A stretch of 64,000 nt of DNA, from assembly GCF_009617875.1 (NCBI RefSeq), contig NZ_BLAV01000001.1, positions 1,364,001 through 1,428,000 of the forward strand, given 5' to 3'. Below, in pieces: positions 9,596-19,088 of the stretch. A program made the position numbers and the translations under genes. Below the pieces are notes generated by a model. That model made no database searches. It saw only the letters and a program-made list of their open reading frames with translations, and was not told the DNA's origin. How positions within the stretch are numbered: the stretch's first letter is position 1; the number at the start of each line of letters is the position of its first letter. The stretch comes from Prolixibacter sp. NT017. Lineage in GTDB: Bacteria > Bacteroidota > Bacteroidia > Bacteroidales > Prolixibacteraceae.

Positions 9596-12228
9596 TAGTG
9601 TAACCCGATACGGTACGAGAATTTGACTAAGAAAATATTGTACGGTTGGTTGCCGTTGAATAAGTTATCGAAACTCCTGTCCAAATTAAAATCACCTAAG
9701 CTGTCGGAATAATCTCTTGATTGAGACCAAACAAGATAAACCGTTGAACCAGGCGTATATTCCCAGCGAACAACCAGATTAGATAGAAACTCGTTGAAAT
9801 TAAAGTCCGGTTGCTCGAAGGAATAATCATTAGTTCCATCCTGATTTTCGTCGATGTAGTACATCTCCTCTGAATTGTTGTAAGTCAGCTGATTTGGAGA
9901 ATAGAGCTGGAACCTGTCGGAGAATCGATCGGCTTTGGGATCGGTAATCATCTTAAACGCGTTGTATTTTCCGGAAGCGAAAAACGGTTGTCCCCAGTAC
10001 TGAATGGTTAGATCGGGCGTCAGGTTAATGTTAACACGCATCGAAAAACTCAATACTTTTTGGTCGAGATGTGCCATCAGGTAGCGATTATTCCCGTTTA
10101 CTGAATATTCATCCACATACTGCAACTCTCTTTTCTGTTTGTACAGCGATGGCTCCAAACTGAAATTGAGCGTATTGTTTGGTCTGTATTCAATTTCAGG
10201 TGAATACGAGCATGAGGTGCGACTGTTGTATTTGTTCCAGTTGTTACTTCCAAAGTAGGATAGTTTCAGTTTCTTGCGTTCGTCGGTCTCGATTCCGTAC
10301 CAAATATTCAATCCTCCCGGGACAATCATACCCGGACCTCCCCGCAGAATGTAATTGTCTACCTCGTCGCTGTCGAAATTGATTCCGGAATGGAATGACC
10401 AATAGTTTTTAAACTCAATGTAACTATTTACATTCCCTCCGGAATTGAGGTATTGTCCGCTGAAATCCCATACGTTCCATTGGTTCAGGTTCAAATTGGC
10501 TTTCCGCATGATTCCTTTGGGCTCGTTAAAACGGTAACCCATCCAGAAAACCTGGAAAATCTGGTCGGTGGAGCGTAGGTAACCCACATCGTTCAGTTCA
10601 AGTCCCGGAGATTTAGCCATAGCAGCCAGCAGGAATTTCAGATCTCCGCCAATCTTTCCGAATTGGATATTTCCTCCATATCCCGAAAGGCTTGTTCTTG
10701 TGCTATCTAAATGAATATGTGTTGCGTCGGGTCGCTGATAATAATGTCTGGAAGAGGTTTGGGTTTCCAGTAGTGCCTCTTTAGTTCCCTCTACTTTACT
10801 AAAAGCTCCGTGTACAGAGAGCAGGTAATTTTTGTCGTTGAAATATTGGGTGAAATCAAGTCCTCCGGTTGTCGCCGAACGATGGAGGTAGTCTTTCAAA
10901 ACATTATCGAGTTGGCGGGAAGTGTTGGTGACCATTCCGCCAATCAGTGTATTCCCTTTGTTTAAGTCTTTCTGCAAACGTCCAACGAAATAGTTGGTTA
11001 AAGGCTCTACCGTTTGTTTCCGCTGTTCTCCTTCGTATGCAATTTTTGCTTTTTCTTCCGCGGCAACACTTTCAATGATTCCGACCGACCAACCCGATTC
11101 CGTCTTGCCAGTTAATTTGGCTGCACCAATGATTGAGGTGTTTTTCGGACTGTCGATGTATTCGTTGTCTCGCAAGTCCGGTTCGTATTGAGGTCTGCGT
11201 CCTATTCGGCGCGAGTAAAACAGGTTCTCGGTGGAAAGATCGCCGTCACCAAATCCTAACGGGAAACTGGTAATACTTTTTCCTTCGATGAAGAAAGGGC
11301 GCTTTTCGCGGAAGAAAGTTTCGAAGGCAGTTAAATTGACTTCTGATGGATCCGCTTCTACCTGGCCGAAATCGGGATTAATGGTGAAGTCAAGAGTTAG
11401 GTTATTGGTTACACCAATCTTTCCGTCAAGGCCGGCATTCAACCGGTTTTTGTGGCCGGTCGAAAATGGATTGCCCTCTTCTTTTGGGTACGATTCTACT
11501 CCGGCCACCACGTAGGGAGTCAGGTCGAGCTGTTTCTTCGGTTTAATGTTGCTTAATCCCCCCAGTTCTCCGTACAAATAGACAAATCCGGGCGCATTGC
11601 GGGCAATCGGTTGCCAAAAATCGGTTTCGGCATAACGATAGATGTAACGTGCGGCCTCCAAACCCCAAACTGAAGATGAGTTCTTTTTAAAACGCAGCTG
11701 AGTAAAAGGTATTTTCATTTCGGCGCTCCAGCCCCACGAAGTCATGCTTGTTTTCACGTACCAAATCGGGTCCCAGGTGTCATCTTCATTGTCGCCGTCG
11801 TTGCTGACAGCTGCATCGCATTTAACTCCCGAAGCGGTTACCAGGAAAGTGAAAGCGGTACGGAGGTCATGATAACTGTCAAATGAAACGCCCACATAAT
11901 CTCCGTCGAGATTGTCCCGCCGGCTCATTCTTCTGACGATGCTGTCGGGGGCGGTGTCGAAAGCTTTTATGCCAACATAAATAAAGTTATCGTCATACAT
12001 AATTTTGAAAGTCGTATTCTGGCGGGGCGCTTTCCCTTCGTATGGCTCCCTTTGCGTAAAGCTGTCTTCCCACGGCCCGGATCGCCAGGCTGGTTCCGAC
12101 AGATTTCCATCGATGGTGAGCGGTGACTGAAGTCTGGTGGCATTGTAGCGTTTCTTCTGAACGTCCTGTCCGAATACGTTACTCGCTATAATGAGAAAAA
12201 ATATGAATAGAAAAAACGGTTTTTTCAT
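9595..12228 (-). CDS. DUF5916 family outer-membrane protein with N-terminal CBM9-like domain
   Basis: An 877-residue exported protein. A signal peptide (hydrophobic stretch ending ASNVFGQ) is followed by a carbohydrate-binding module 9-like domain (about 30-220: SPLTIDGNLSEPAWRSG, DDNFIYVGIKAFD, WSAEMKIPFTQLRF). A long beta-strand-rich DUF5916 region probably forms an outer-membrane barrel. It contains the conserved FREKRPFFIEG motif near residue 305 and ends in an aromatic-rich strand (FLVKFSYRIGLH). Family members are common in Bacteroidota; no enzymatic role is established. The gene stands alone, with the bidirectional terminator at its 3' end. Confidence 0.85.
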   Translation of the reverse strand: MKKPFFLFIFFLIIASNVFGQDVQKKRYNATRLQSPLTIDGNLSEPAWRSGPWEDSFTQREPYEGKAPRQNTTFKIMYDDNFIYVGIKAFDTAPDSIVRRMSRRDNLDGDYVGVSFDSYHDLRTAFTFLVTASGVKCDAAVSNDGDNEDDTWDPIWYVKTSMTSWGWSAEMKIPFTQLRFKKNSSSVWGLEAARYIYRYAETDFWQPIARNAPGFVYLYGELGGLSNIKPKKQLDLTPYVVAGVESYPKEEGNPFSTGHKNRLNAGLDGKIGVTNNLTLDFTINPDFGQVEADPSEVNLTAFETFFREKRPFFIEGKSITSFPLGFGDGDLSTENLFYSRRIGRRPQYEPDLRDNEYIDSPKNTSIIGAAKLTGKTESGWSVGIIESVAAEEKAKIAYEGEQRKQTVEPLTNYFVGRLQKDLNKGNTLIGGMVTNTSRQLDNVLKDYLHRSATTGGLDFTQYFNDKNYLLSVHGAFSKVEGTKEALLETQTSSRHYYQRPDATHIHLDSTRTSLSGYGGNIQFGKIGGDLKFLLAAMAKSPGLELNDVGYLRSTDQIFQVFWMGYRFNEPKGIMRKANLNLNQWNVWDFSGQYLNSGGNVNSYIEFKNYWSFHSGINFDSDEVDNYILRGGPGMIVPGGLNIWYGIETDERKKLKLSYFGSNNWNKYNSRTSCSYSPEIEYRPNNTLNFSLEPSLYKQKRELQYVDEYSVNGNNRYLMAHLDQKVLSFSMRVNINLTPDLTIQYWGQPFFASGKYNAFKMITDPKADRFSDRFQLYSPNQLTYNNSEEMYYIDENQDGTNDYSFEQPDFNFNEFLSNLVVRWEYTPGSTVYLVWSQSRDYSDSLGDFNLDRSFDNLFNGNQPYNIFLVKFSYRIGLH

Positions 12229-12476
12229 GGTTTGAAATTCGCAGATTAGCTTTCATCTTAAAAGGACGCCGGAAAAGTCGTTTCGTTACACGTTTGTCTG
12301 ACTTATTGTTTGCTTATTTCTAAGGTGCGTTGGTTAGTATTCTGATGAGTAGTGTGTTAGATGGGTTTGGCGGCAGCGTTATTGATGACAAATTGGTATA
12401 GATGAGTTACCAATTGTCGGCAATATGAAAGGGCATAGCTGAACAATTTTATATTTTCCTAATTCTGCCAATTCAT

Positions 12477-12484
12477 TATCTTTG
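12477..12484 (+). promoter_or_regulatory. Candidate -7 promoter box (TATCTTTG) for ffh-folD
   Basis: Matches TAnnTTTG, 27 nt before the ffh ATG. It predicts a start of transcription near 12491 and a short leader. A T-run (TTTT at 12454-12457) sits at about the -33 position instead of TTG. Confidence 0.55.
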
Positions 12485-12511
12485 TACGCACTCAAAAAAA
12501 CGGGAATACAA

Positions 12512-13849
12512 ATGTTTGAAAATCTTACCGACAGGTTAGAGAAATCGTTTAAACTGCTCAAAGGTTCGGGGCAGATTACCGAGATAAATGTTGCCGAAAC
12601 ATTAAAGGATGTTCGTCGTGCACTGCTTGACGCCGACGTAAACTTCAAAATAGCCAAAGATTTTACCAATCGTGTGAAGGACAAAGCCATCGGGCAGAAA
12701 GTGCTCGAATCGGTGAAGCCGGGACAGATGATGGTCAAAATCGTTCACGACGAGTTGGCGGAACTGATGGGAGGCGAGACGGTTGATATTTCGTTAACGA
12801 AATCACCGTCAGTGATTCTGATGTCAGGTTTGCAGGGATCTGGTAAAACTACCTTTTCCGGAAAACTGGCCAATCGTTTAAAATCGAAGCAGAAAAAGAA
12901 CCCGTTGTTGGTTGCCTGCGACATCTATCGTCCGGCTGCAATCGAGCAGCTTAAGGTAGTCGGCGAATCAATTGAGGTTCCGGTATATACAGAAGAAGGT
13001 GTTAAAGACCCGGTCAAGATTGCCAAAAATGCGATTAAGAAAGCAAAAGCAGAAGGCAATGACGTGGTCATTATCGATACCGCCGGTCGTTTGGCCATCG
13101 ATGAGCAGATGATGCAGGAAATCGAGGCCATTAAAAAGGCTATCGATCCGGAGGAAACGCTCTTCGTGGTTGATTCCATGACAGGTCAGGACGCTGTGAA
13201 TACGGCTAAAGAGTTTAACGAACGACTCGATTTCGATGGAGTTATTCTGACTAAACTCGATGGTGATACCCGTGGTGGTGCGGCACTTTCCATTCGTACG
13301 GTAGTTGAGAAACCTATCAAATTTGTGGGTACCGGCGAAAAAATGGATGCGATTGACGTTTTCCACCCGAGTCGTATGTCCGACCGGATTCTCGGTATGG
13401 GTGATATCGTTTCGTTGGTGGAGCGTGCTCAGGAGCAATTCGACGAAGAGGAAGCCCGCAAATTACAGAAGAAACTGGCGAAGAACCAGTTCAACTTCAA
13501 CGATTTCCTGACGCAGATTCAGCAAATCAAAAAGATGGGTAACCTGAAGGATTTGGCTGCGATGATTCCGGGAATGCGCAAAGCTTTGAATAATATTGAT
13601 TTGGAAGACGATGCCTTCAAGCACATCGAAGCCATTATCTATTCCATGACACCTGATGAGCGTGACAATCCGGCTTTGATTGATGGTTCCCGTCGTAAGC
13701 GTATCGCTACCGGTTCAGGAACGAACATTCAGGAAGTAAACCGTTTGATTAAGCAATTCGGGGAAACCCGGAAAATGATGAAGATGGTTTCGCAGGGCGG
13801 AAATGTGCGTAACATGGCTGCTAAAGCGCAACGTGGAAAAAGAAGATAA
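12512..13849 (+). CDS. ffh: Signal recognition particle GTPase Ffh (SRP54)
   Basis: A 445-residue protein that binds signal sequences of membrane proteins on the ribosome and, with SRP RNA and FtsY, delivers them to the translocon. It has an N domain (1-90), a G domain with the P-loop GLQGSGKTT (~104-112), DTAGR, TKLDGD and the GTGE motif, then a methionine-rich M domain (~300-445, e.g. [11 protein letters not shown]). The ATG at 12512 is preferred over an in-frame TTG at 12482, because that TTG overlaps the -7 promoter box. folD follows after 26 nt, so the two are probably co-transcribed. Confidence 0.97.
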   Translation: MFENLTDRLEKSFKLLKGSGQITEINVAETLKDVRRALLDADVNFKIAKDFTNRVKDKAIGQKVLESVKPGQMMVKIVHDELAELMGGETVDISLTKSPSVILMSGLQGSGKTTFSGKLANRLKSKQKKNPLLVACDIYRPAAIEQLKVVGESIEVPVYTEEGVKDPVKIAKNAIKKAKAEGNDVVIIDTAGRLAIDEQMMQEIEAIKKAIDPEETLFVVDSMTGQDAVNTAKEFNERLDFDGVILTKLDGDTRGGAALSIRTVVEKPIKFVGTGEKMDAIDVFHPSRMSDRILGMGDIVSLVERAQEQFDEEEARKLQKKLAKNQFNFNDFLTQIQQIKKMGNLKDLAAMIPGMRKALNNIDLEDDAFKHIEAIIYSMTPDERDNPALIDGSRRKRIATGSGTNIQEVNRLIKQFGETRKMMKMVSQGGNVRNMAAKAQRGKRR

Positions 13850-13875
13850 GTTCAATCATCAAAATAATATCTTCA

Positions 13876-14751
13876 ATGATTTTACTGGACGGAAAAAAGA
13901 CATCGGCCGAATTAAAAGCCGAGATTGCTGAAGAAGTAAAAGTGCTGAAAAGCAATGGCAAAAAAACTCCTCATCTGGCAGCGGTACTGGTTGGTCACGA
14001 TGGCGGAAGCGAGTCGTACGTAGCTTTCAAGATGAAGGATTGCGCCGAGGTCGGTTTCAAATCGAGCCTGGTTCGTTTCGAAGACGACGTGACCGAAGAA
14101 GAATTGTTGGCGAAAGTGGACGAGTTGAATAATGATGAGGATGTGGACGGATTTATCGTTCAGTTGCCTTTGCCCAAACACATTTCCGAACAGAAAATTA
14201 TTGAAGCGATTGACCCGAAGAAAGATGTGGACGGATTTCATCCGATTAATGTCGGGCGCATGGTTATTGGGCTGCCTTGCTTTGTTTCGGCTACGCCCGA
14301 TGGTATCGTGGATTTGTTGAAGCGTTATAATATTGAAACGTCAGGTAAGAATTGTGTCGTGGTTGGACGAAGCAACATTGTCGGTCGCCCGTTGAGTGTC
14401 CTGATGTCTCAGAAAGCGATAAATGCCACGGTGACGGTTGCTCACAGCCGTACCAAGAACCTGAAAGAGTTGTGTGCCAGCGCTGATATTCTGATTGCAG
14501 CATTGGGTTCGCCTGAGTTCATTAAAGGTGACATGGTGAAAGAAGGAGCGGTTGTTATCGACGTAGGAACCACGCGTGTAAAATCGGATAAGACGAAATC
14601 GGGCTTTAAGCTGAAAGGCGATGTAGCATTTGATGAAGTAGCTGAAAAATGTTCTTACATCACGCCTGTTCCCGGAGGTGTTGGCCCGATGACCCGTGTA
14701 TCGTTATTGAAAAATACCTTGTTGGCTGCGAAAGGTGAGATTTATTCGTAG
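13876..14751 (+). CDS. folD: Bifunctional methylenetetrahydrofolate dehydrogenase / methenyltetrahydrofolate cyclohydrolase
   Basis: A cytosolic enzyme of one-carbon metabolism interconverting 5,10-methylene-, methenyl- and 10-formyl-tetrahydrofolate with NADP(H). The 291-residue length is normal. Visible motifs are the substrate/catalytic segment [13 protein letters not shown] (Lys in the YxxxK arrangement), [12 protein letters not shown], the nucleotide-binding [11 protein letters not shown], and the C-terminal [12 protein letters not shown]. It is second in the ffh-folD unit and is followed by a strong terminator. Confidence 0.97.
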   Translation: MILLDGKKTSAELKAEIAEEVKVLKSNGKKTPHLAAVLVGHDGGSESYVAFKMKDCAEVGFKSSLVRFEDDVTEEELLAKVDELNNDEDVDGFIVQLPLPKHISEQKIIEAIDPKKDVDGFHPINVGRMVIGLPCFVSATPDGIVDLLKRYNIETSGKNCVVVGRSNIVGRPLSVLMSQKAINATVTVAHSRTKNLKELCASADILIAALGSPEFIKGDMVKEGAVVIDVGTTRVKSDKTKSGFKLKGDVAFDEVAEKCSYITPVPGGVGPMTRVSLLKNTLLAAKGEIYS

Positions 14752-14779
14752 CGTACTTTGAAATAAAAATATTGACTTT

Positions 14780-14809
14780 AAGAGCTGTCTGTCTGGCAGC
14801 TCTTTTTTT
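14780..14809 (+). terminator. Intrinsic terminator after folD
   Basis: The 8-bp stem AAGAGCTG (14780-14787) pairs with CAGCTCTT (14797-14804), and the right arm runs straight into a T tract ending at 14809. Confidence 0.88.
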
Positions 14810-14906
14810 AGCTCTTCACGGTAGTTTAATCCGTTATAGATGAACCGAAACAGAGTTGAAAACGTTTTCTAAACTGAAAATATTCACTGCTTAATATAAC
14901 CGTAGT

Positions 14907-15740
14907 ATGAAAATGACACCAATGAAAGTTAGCCGATTTCAGGTTAGGTTATCCTGGATTTTCTCCCTTTTTCTGTTTACTGCCTGTGCAACGGTTCCGT
15001 TAACCGGAAGACAGCAGCTGAACCTGGTTCCTGAGTCTGAAATGTTGTCGATGAGTCTGACACAATACGATGACTTCCTGAAAAGTAATCAATTGTCCAA
15101 CAATCAGCAGGAAACTGCAATGGTCAAGAGGGTCGGAAAGCGGATTGCCGCGGCGGTTGATCAATATCTGAAAGATAATGGTTTAGGAGATCGGGTGAAA
15201 GACTTTAACTGGGAGTTTAACCTGGTGAAAGATTCGGTAGCCAACGCATGGTGTATGCCCGGTGGAAAAGTGGTAGTTTATACCGGAATATTACCGATTA
15301 CCAAAAATGAAAATGGTTTGGCCGTTGTAATGGGACACGAAATCGCCCATGCTATAGCACGCCACGGCAACGAGCGTATGAGCCAGGAGATGTTGGTTCA
15401 GCTCGGCGGAATGGGATTGGCGGCAGCTATCGATCAGAAGCCTGAAGAGACTAAAAAAATATATATGACTGCTTATGGAGTCGGCGCCCAGGTGGGAGCT
15501 ATCCTTCCGTATTCGAGGAGTCACGAGCTGGAAGCGGATAAAATGGGGTTGATGTTTATGGCGATGGCCGGATATGATCCCCGAGGAGCAGTTGACTTTT
15601 GGAAGCGGATGGAGGCGAACGGAGGAAGCGGGATGCCCGAATTCCTTAGTACACACCCGGTTGATTCGCATCGGATTGCTCAAATAAAACAGGACTTACC
15701 GGAGGCTTTAAAATATTACCAACAGGCGAAGGATAATTAG
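14907..15740 (+). CDS. M48-family metallopeptidase lipoprotein
   Basis: A 277-residue zinc protease anchored in the cell envelope. The N-terminus has a positively charged stretch, a hydrophobic helix and a lipobox-like FTAC, with Cys27 as the lipidation site. The zinc motif HEIAH gives ligands His144 and His148, with Glu145 catalytic, and the third ligand is Glu207 in HELEADKMG. It belongs to the periplasmic BepA/LoiP-like branch, which in other bacteria clears misfolded envelope proteins; the exact substrate here is unknown. No TPR region follows, so it is a minimal form. It is a single gene after the folD terminator. The ATG at 14922 is an alternative start. Confidence 0.9.
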   Translation: MKMTPMKVSRFQVRLSWIFSLFLFTACATVPLTGRQQLNLVPESEMLSMSLTQYDDFLKSNQLSNNQQETAMVKRVGKRIAAAVDQYLKDNGLGDRVKDFNWEFNLVKDSVANAWCMPGGKVVVYTGILPITKNENGLAVVMGHEIAHAIARHGNERMSQEMLVQLGGMGLAAAIDQKPEETKKIYMTAYGVGAQVGAILPYSRSHELEADKMGLMFMAMAGYDPRGAVDFWKRMEANGGSGMPEFLSTHPVDSHRIAQIKQDLPEALKYYQQAKDN

Positions 15741-15893
15741 CCTTCACTATCCATATTCGTTATAAATATTGCATTTTCTGTTTTACAACCTATTATTTGG
15801 TGTACATAATATGTTCTCTTTTAAGCTTTTTTAATTCTTTTTTATAATTTTGAAAAGATTCGAACAATACACAGAAAATTAAAATTTTCGAAT

Positions 15894-16268
15894 ATGGAAG
15901 GTATTGATAAAAAGGATGGAACTGATAATCACGACAAAGGTGATAAGAAGTTTCGTGAAGAGATTTATTCGAAAGCTGTAAGAGCTGGAAAAAGAACGTA
16001 CTTTTTTGATGTAAAAATGACTCGTAAGGACGAGTATTATCTAACCATCACGGAAAGTAAGAAAAAGTTTGATCAGGATGGCAAGTACCATTTCGAAAAA
16101 CACAAAATCTTCCTGTACAAAGAGGATTTCGGCAAATTTTCGGATGGACTTACAGAGATTATCGATTACATTCAGGAACGTCAGCCTTATGAACCTCGTG
16201 AAACTGAGGAAAAGGATGTACTAAAAGAGTACTCTGACGTTGAGTTCGAAGATTTGGCATCAAGCTAA
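15894..16268 (+). CDS. PUR-family (DUF3276) DNA/RNA-binding protein
   Basis: A 124-residue Bacteroidota protein with a single Pur-alpha-like repeat. A basic beta-strand segment (SKAVRAGKRTYFFDVKMTRKDEYYLTITESKK) leads to a helix (DGLTEIIDYIQE). The ends are low-complexity and charged (lysine/aspartate-rich N-terminus, glutamate-rich C-terminus). Pur proteins bind purine-rich single-stranded nucleic acid; the cellular role in this phylum is not established. The ATG at 15894 is the only sensible start. A 13-bp hairpin follows the gene. Confidence 0.85.
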   Translation: MEGIDKKDGTDNHDKGDKKFREEIYSKAVRAGKRTYFFDVKMTRKDEYYLTITESKKKFDQDGKYHFEKHKIFLYKEDFGKFSDGLTEIIDYIQERQPYEPRETEEKDVLKEYSDVEFEDLASS

Positions 16269-16290
16269 CAAAGCGGTTAAGAGAATAGAA

Positions 16291-16321
16291 GAACAGCCGC
16301 TGAAATACTCAGCGGCTGTTC
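16291..16321 (+). terminator. Strong hairpin after the PUR-family gene (probable terminator)
   Basis: A perfect 13-bp stem (GAACAGCCGCTGA at 16291-16303 with TCAGCGGCTGTTC at 16309-16321) has a 5-nt loop. The following T content is weak (TCGTTCTGG), so termination efficiency is uncertain. Confidence 0.6.
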
Positions 16322-16378
16322 TCGTTCTGGTAATATTTTCATAAGGTACTGAACCGGTAGCCTAACTAATCCCTAATC

Positions 16379-17125
16379 CTAAACCATTTTTCTTTCCTGC
16401 CGGATAGCCTCGTAGGCTTCGTTAACCTTTTGAAATTTTTCTTTAGCGGCTTTCTGAACATCTTCTCCGAGGTAGCTAACTTTATCGGGGTGATACTTTA
16501 CGGCCATTTTGCGGTAGGCTTTCTTGATTTCATCCTCGGTGGCTGTTGAAGGTATCTCCAAAACCTGGTATGCCCAGTCCGTACTGGGAATGAACATAGA
16601 TTCGATTGAATTGTAATCAGCATCGGATACCCCCAGGAAGTAGGCAATGTTTTTCACTAGTACTTTTTCCCGTGGATCAATCTCGCGGTCTGCAGCTGCA
16701 ATGCCAAACAAAAAGTGTATCAGCTGTAGCCGCGAAGAGTAGTCCATGTGGCGTTTGATTTGGTGGCAGACTTCTGCAACCGGTATGTTTTGTTCCAGTA
16801 ATCCTTTGAGCGATTTCACCGCTTCGGTAGCGGTTTCAACGCCAAAGTTTTGCTTGAAGAAGCTTTTTACGTAATCCAGTTCCGAACGGAGCACTTTGCC
16901 GTCGGCTTTTAGAACGGCTGCGACCAGCACCAGCAGGCTAACCACGTAGTCTCCCTGCGTTGTTGGTTTGCGTTGTTGTGTCTGGTCGTACGGATGTTGG
17001 TATTGATTGATATTTACATCGGCACTGTCGATAACCGAGCCGATAATAAAACCGATTAACCCTCCGATAGGGCCAAGGACCGTCCATCCCAGGCCGCCGC
17101 CAATCCATTTAGCGAATTTTCCCAT
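16379..17125 (-). CDS. TerB-like domain plus C-terminal J-domain protein (DjlA-like)
   Basis: A 248-residue probable co-chaperone. An N-terminal glycine-rich hydrophobic segment (residues ~8-30, GGLGWTVLGPIGGLIGFIIGS) may insert in the membrane. A TerB/tellurite-resistance-like helical domain follows (~60-160, KADGKVLRSELDYVK, AADREIDPREK). The C-terminal J-domain (~180-248) contains the HPD motif (KYHPDKV), which stimulates the ATPase of DnaK-type partners. The ATG at 17125 is chosen over a TTG at 17155. It overlaps the end of coaE by 17 nt, so the two are translationally close. It is last in the nusB-coaE cluster. Confidence 0.88.
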   Translation of the reverse strand: MGKFAKWIGGGLGWTVLGPIGGLIGFIIGSVIDSADVNINQYQHPYDQTQQRKPTTQGDYVVSLLVLVAAVLKADGKVLRSELDYVKSFFKQNFGVETATEAVKSLKGLLEQNIPVAEVCHQIKRHMDYSSRLQLIHFLFGIAAADREIDPREKVLVKNIAYFLGVSDADYNSIESMFIPSTDWAYQVLEIPSTATEDEIKKAYRKMAVKYHPDKVSYLGEDVQKAAKEKFQKVNEAYEAIRQERKMV

Positions 17126-17708
17126 TGTTCTTAAAACGTTTATCCAATTCAACAACCTGCGGTATTACCAGGTTCGAGTTGTTGTTCTCAATAATGTAGT
17201 CAGCCAGTTTTCTCTTTTCCTCTTCCGGCCACTGATTCTGAATTCTTTTTTTTACCTGCTCGTAAGTTAGTTTGTCACGACTAACTACCCGTGCGATGCG
17301 TGTTTCTTCTGGTGCCGTTACGAGGATAATTTCATCCATGTTTTTGTAAAAGCCACTTTCAAACAAGATTGCGGCTTCGTAAATAATGTACGGGGCACGA
17401 CCATTAACCGTCAGCCAATGCTCATAATGTGCGTGTACAACCGGATGAACCAGCTCGTTGACTTCCTTTAATAACGACTTATTGGAAAAGATAAAGTCGG
17501 CTAACTTCTTCCGATCCAGTTTCCCGTTTTCGAAATAGATAAAAGAGCCAAACAGGTTAATGAGGCCTTTTTTAATATCCTGATTTTCGTCCTGCAGCTT
17601 TTTGGCTTCGGCATCGGCTTCATAAACAGGCGCACCTAACAAACGGAAAATCTCGCAAATAGTAGACTTCCCGCTGCCTATCCCGCCGGTTACTCCAATT
17701 TGTTTCAT
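17109..17708 (-). CDS. coaE: Dephospho-CoA kinase
   Basis: Catalyses the last step of coenzyme A synthesis, phosphorylating the 3'-OH of dephospho-CoA with ATP in the cytosol. The 199-residue length is normal. The P-loop GGIGSGKST lies at residues 8-16, with the conserved APVYEADAEAK segment and LVHPVVH region. Its ATG overlaps the ybbR stop by 4 nt, and its 3' end overlaps the J-domain gene by 17 nt. Confidence 0.96.
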   Translation of the reverse strand: MKQIGVTGGIGSGKSTICEIFRLLGAPVYEADAEAKKLQDENQDIKKGLINLFGSFIYFENGKLDRKKLADFIFSNKSLLKEVNELVHPVVHAHYEHWLTVNGRAPYIIYEAAILFESGFYKNMDEIILVTAPEETRIARVVSRDKLTYEQVKKRIQNQWPEEEKRKLADYIIENNNSNLVIPQVVELDKRFKNNGKIR

Positions 17709-18736
17709 TGGTTGCTGTTTTTCTTTTCCAGGATAAATTCGACTTCCTTAGGATAGTAATCGTACGAAATAATATTCTGTGGATGTTTTTCCATCGTTAC
17801 CGGAAGTTTTTGACGCGAAGTGCTGATGCTGTCATAATCGATGGAAGGCTGGAAACTATCAGCACTGATTTGATCGTATTGGCTCAATCCCACCTTGTAC
17901 GAAACCTTAATGGACGAGGGAAAAGCCTTCAGGTCAACGCTGTCGGGAACATGCTTGATGACGAGCGGAATTTCGCGGGTTCCTTCAGTTATTTGTTCTA
18001 CGGGAATATTCAGTACTACGCGGCGGGGTATAAACTGTAATTCATTATTTGCGGCGATTGAAACATTTCGCTGAATGCTGTGTGAAAGATTCTTGTATTC
18101 TTGTCTCCGGGTCGATACAAATTTTAATGTATCCAAAACATCCTCGGGGCCTCTAACCACTACCGAGTCGGGTGTGGTATAAGGAGATTGTTTCAACATG
18201 TACTGGTTCAACAGGGTGACATTTACTTCCGGTTTGACCAGAAACTTTCGTTCAACAATCGGGTCGAAATTAAAATAGAGGCTGTCCGGGTAAATGTTCA
18301 GTACCTGGATTTCGTTACTAATCTGATTAACAATCATGCTCCGGTTGGCTTCGGTTGAAGCTGAAAAACCAAAGTGATTATTTTCTGAAACTTTGTGCTT
18401 GGTCTTCAGTTCACTCACGTTGATTAAAATGGGAGAGAAAGATAACCTGAGTTTGTGACGCAACAAGGTGAAGCCGTAAGCATTCACCGTACATTCCAGT
18501 CGCTGCGGAAGTGGTTGAGATAACTTCTGGTCGGTAGGAAGATCGATATATTTTACCGGAAAGGAGATACGGGCCGTGTAATTCTTACTGAGGTTATTCA
18601 GGGTCCAGAAAAAGGACGAAATCGCAAAGCAGATGAGAAATATAAACAGTTTGCCGTCGCGGCGAAGCGGATGTTCGTCACGGAAAAATCTTTTGATTTT
18701 ATATATCCTTGTTCGTATTTCTCTAATCACGGCCAA
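17705..18736 (-). CDS. YbbR-domain protein with one N-terminal membrane helix
   Basis: A 343-residue protein. A basic cytosolic N-terminus (IYKIKRFFRDEHPLRRD) is followed by one transmembrane helix (~30-48) and a periplasmic region with YbbR-like repeats (ISFPVKYIDLPTDQ, LYFNFDPIVERKFLVKPEV, DSVVVRGPEDVLDTL). There is no ATG near the N-terminus: an in-frame TAG lies directly before a TTG at 18736, so translation must start at that TTG or at a GTG at 18730. In other bacteria YbbR proteins regulate cyclic-di-AMP cyclases, but no cyclase gene is present here. Overlaps coaE by 4 nt. Confidence 0.85.
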   Translation of the reverse strand: MAVIREIRTRIYKIKRFFRDEHPLRRDGKLFIFLICFAISSFFWTLNNLSKNYTARISFPVKYIDLPTDQKLSQPLPQRLECTVNAYGFTLLRHKLRLSFSPILINVSELKTKHKVSENNHFGFSASTEANRSMIVNQISNEIQVLNIYPDSLYFNFDPIVERKFLVKPEVNVTLLNQYMLKQSPYTTPDSVVVRGPEDVLDTLKFVSTRRQEYKNLSHSIQRNVSIAANNELQFIPRRVVLNIPVEQITEGTREIPLVIKHVPDSVDLKAFPSSIKVSYKVGLSQYDQISADSFQPSIDYDSISTSRQKLPVTMEKHPQNIISYDYYPKEVEFILEKKNSNQ

Positions 18737-18742
18737 CTAAAA

Positions 18743-18772
18743 TTTAAAAAAGGCTGGAAGAACCAGCCTTTT
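18743..18772 (-). terminator. Terminator or attenuator between yajC and ybbR
   Basis: On the minus strand the 10-bp stem AAAAGGCTGG / CCAGCCTTTT (18772-18748) with a 5-nt loop is followed by further T residues. It lies within an otherwise compact cluster, between the yajC stop and the ybbR start. It probably lowers downstream expression rather than marking the end of the unit. Confidence 0.75.
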
Positions 18773-18773
18773 A

Positions 18774-19088
18774 TCATTTTTGCTGCGGTGCGTCGCTGAT
18801 GTCTTTTAGCACAACACTCTTGTCTACTTTTACCTTCACGTTAGGGGCAATTTCGAGGAAGATAATGTTGTCTTTAATTTCAACAATCCGTCCATACAAT
18901 CCACCGGTAGTCACTACTTTATCGCCTTTTTGTAACGAAGAGCGGAAATTTCGTAGTTCTTTCTGACGTTTCATTTGGGGTCTGATCATGAAAAAATAGA
19001 AAACGACCATAATCAATACCAGGGGAAGAAAGGTCATCAATGGGTTGGTTTGCTGTTGTGCAATAACAAAGAGTAAGTTGTTCATCAT
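18774..19088 (-). CDS. yajC: Preprotein translocase accessory subunit YajC
   Basis: A 104-residue single-pass inner-membrane protein of the SecDF-YajC complex that assists protein export. The N-terminal helix is followed by the family signature (FFMIRPQMKRQKELRNF), then a soluble beta domain (LQKGDKVVTTGGLYGRIVEI). The ATG overlaps the stop of the DUF1573 gene (ATGA arrangement). Its stop is immediately followed by a terminator hairpin. Confidence 0.95.
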   Translation of the reverse strand: MMNNLLFVIAQQQTNPLMTFLPLVLIMVVFYFFMIRPQMKRQKELRNFRSSLQKGDKVVTTGGLYGRIVEIKDNIIFLEIAPNVKVKVDKSVVLKDISDAPQQK

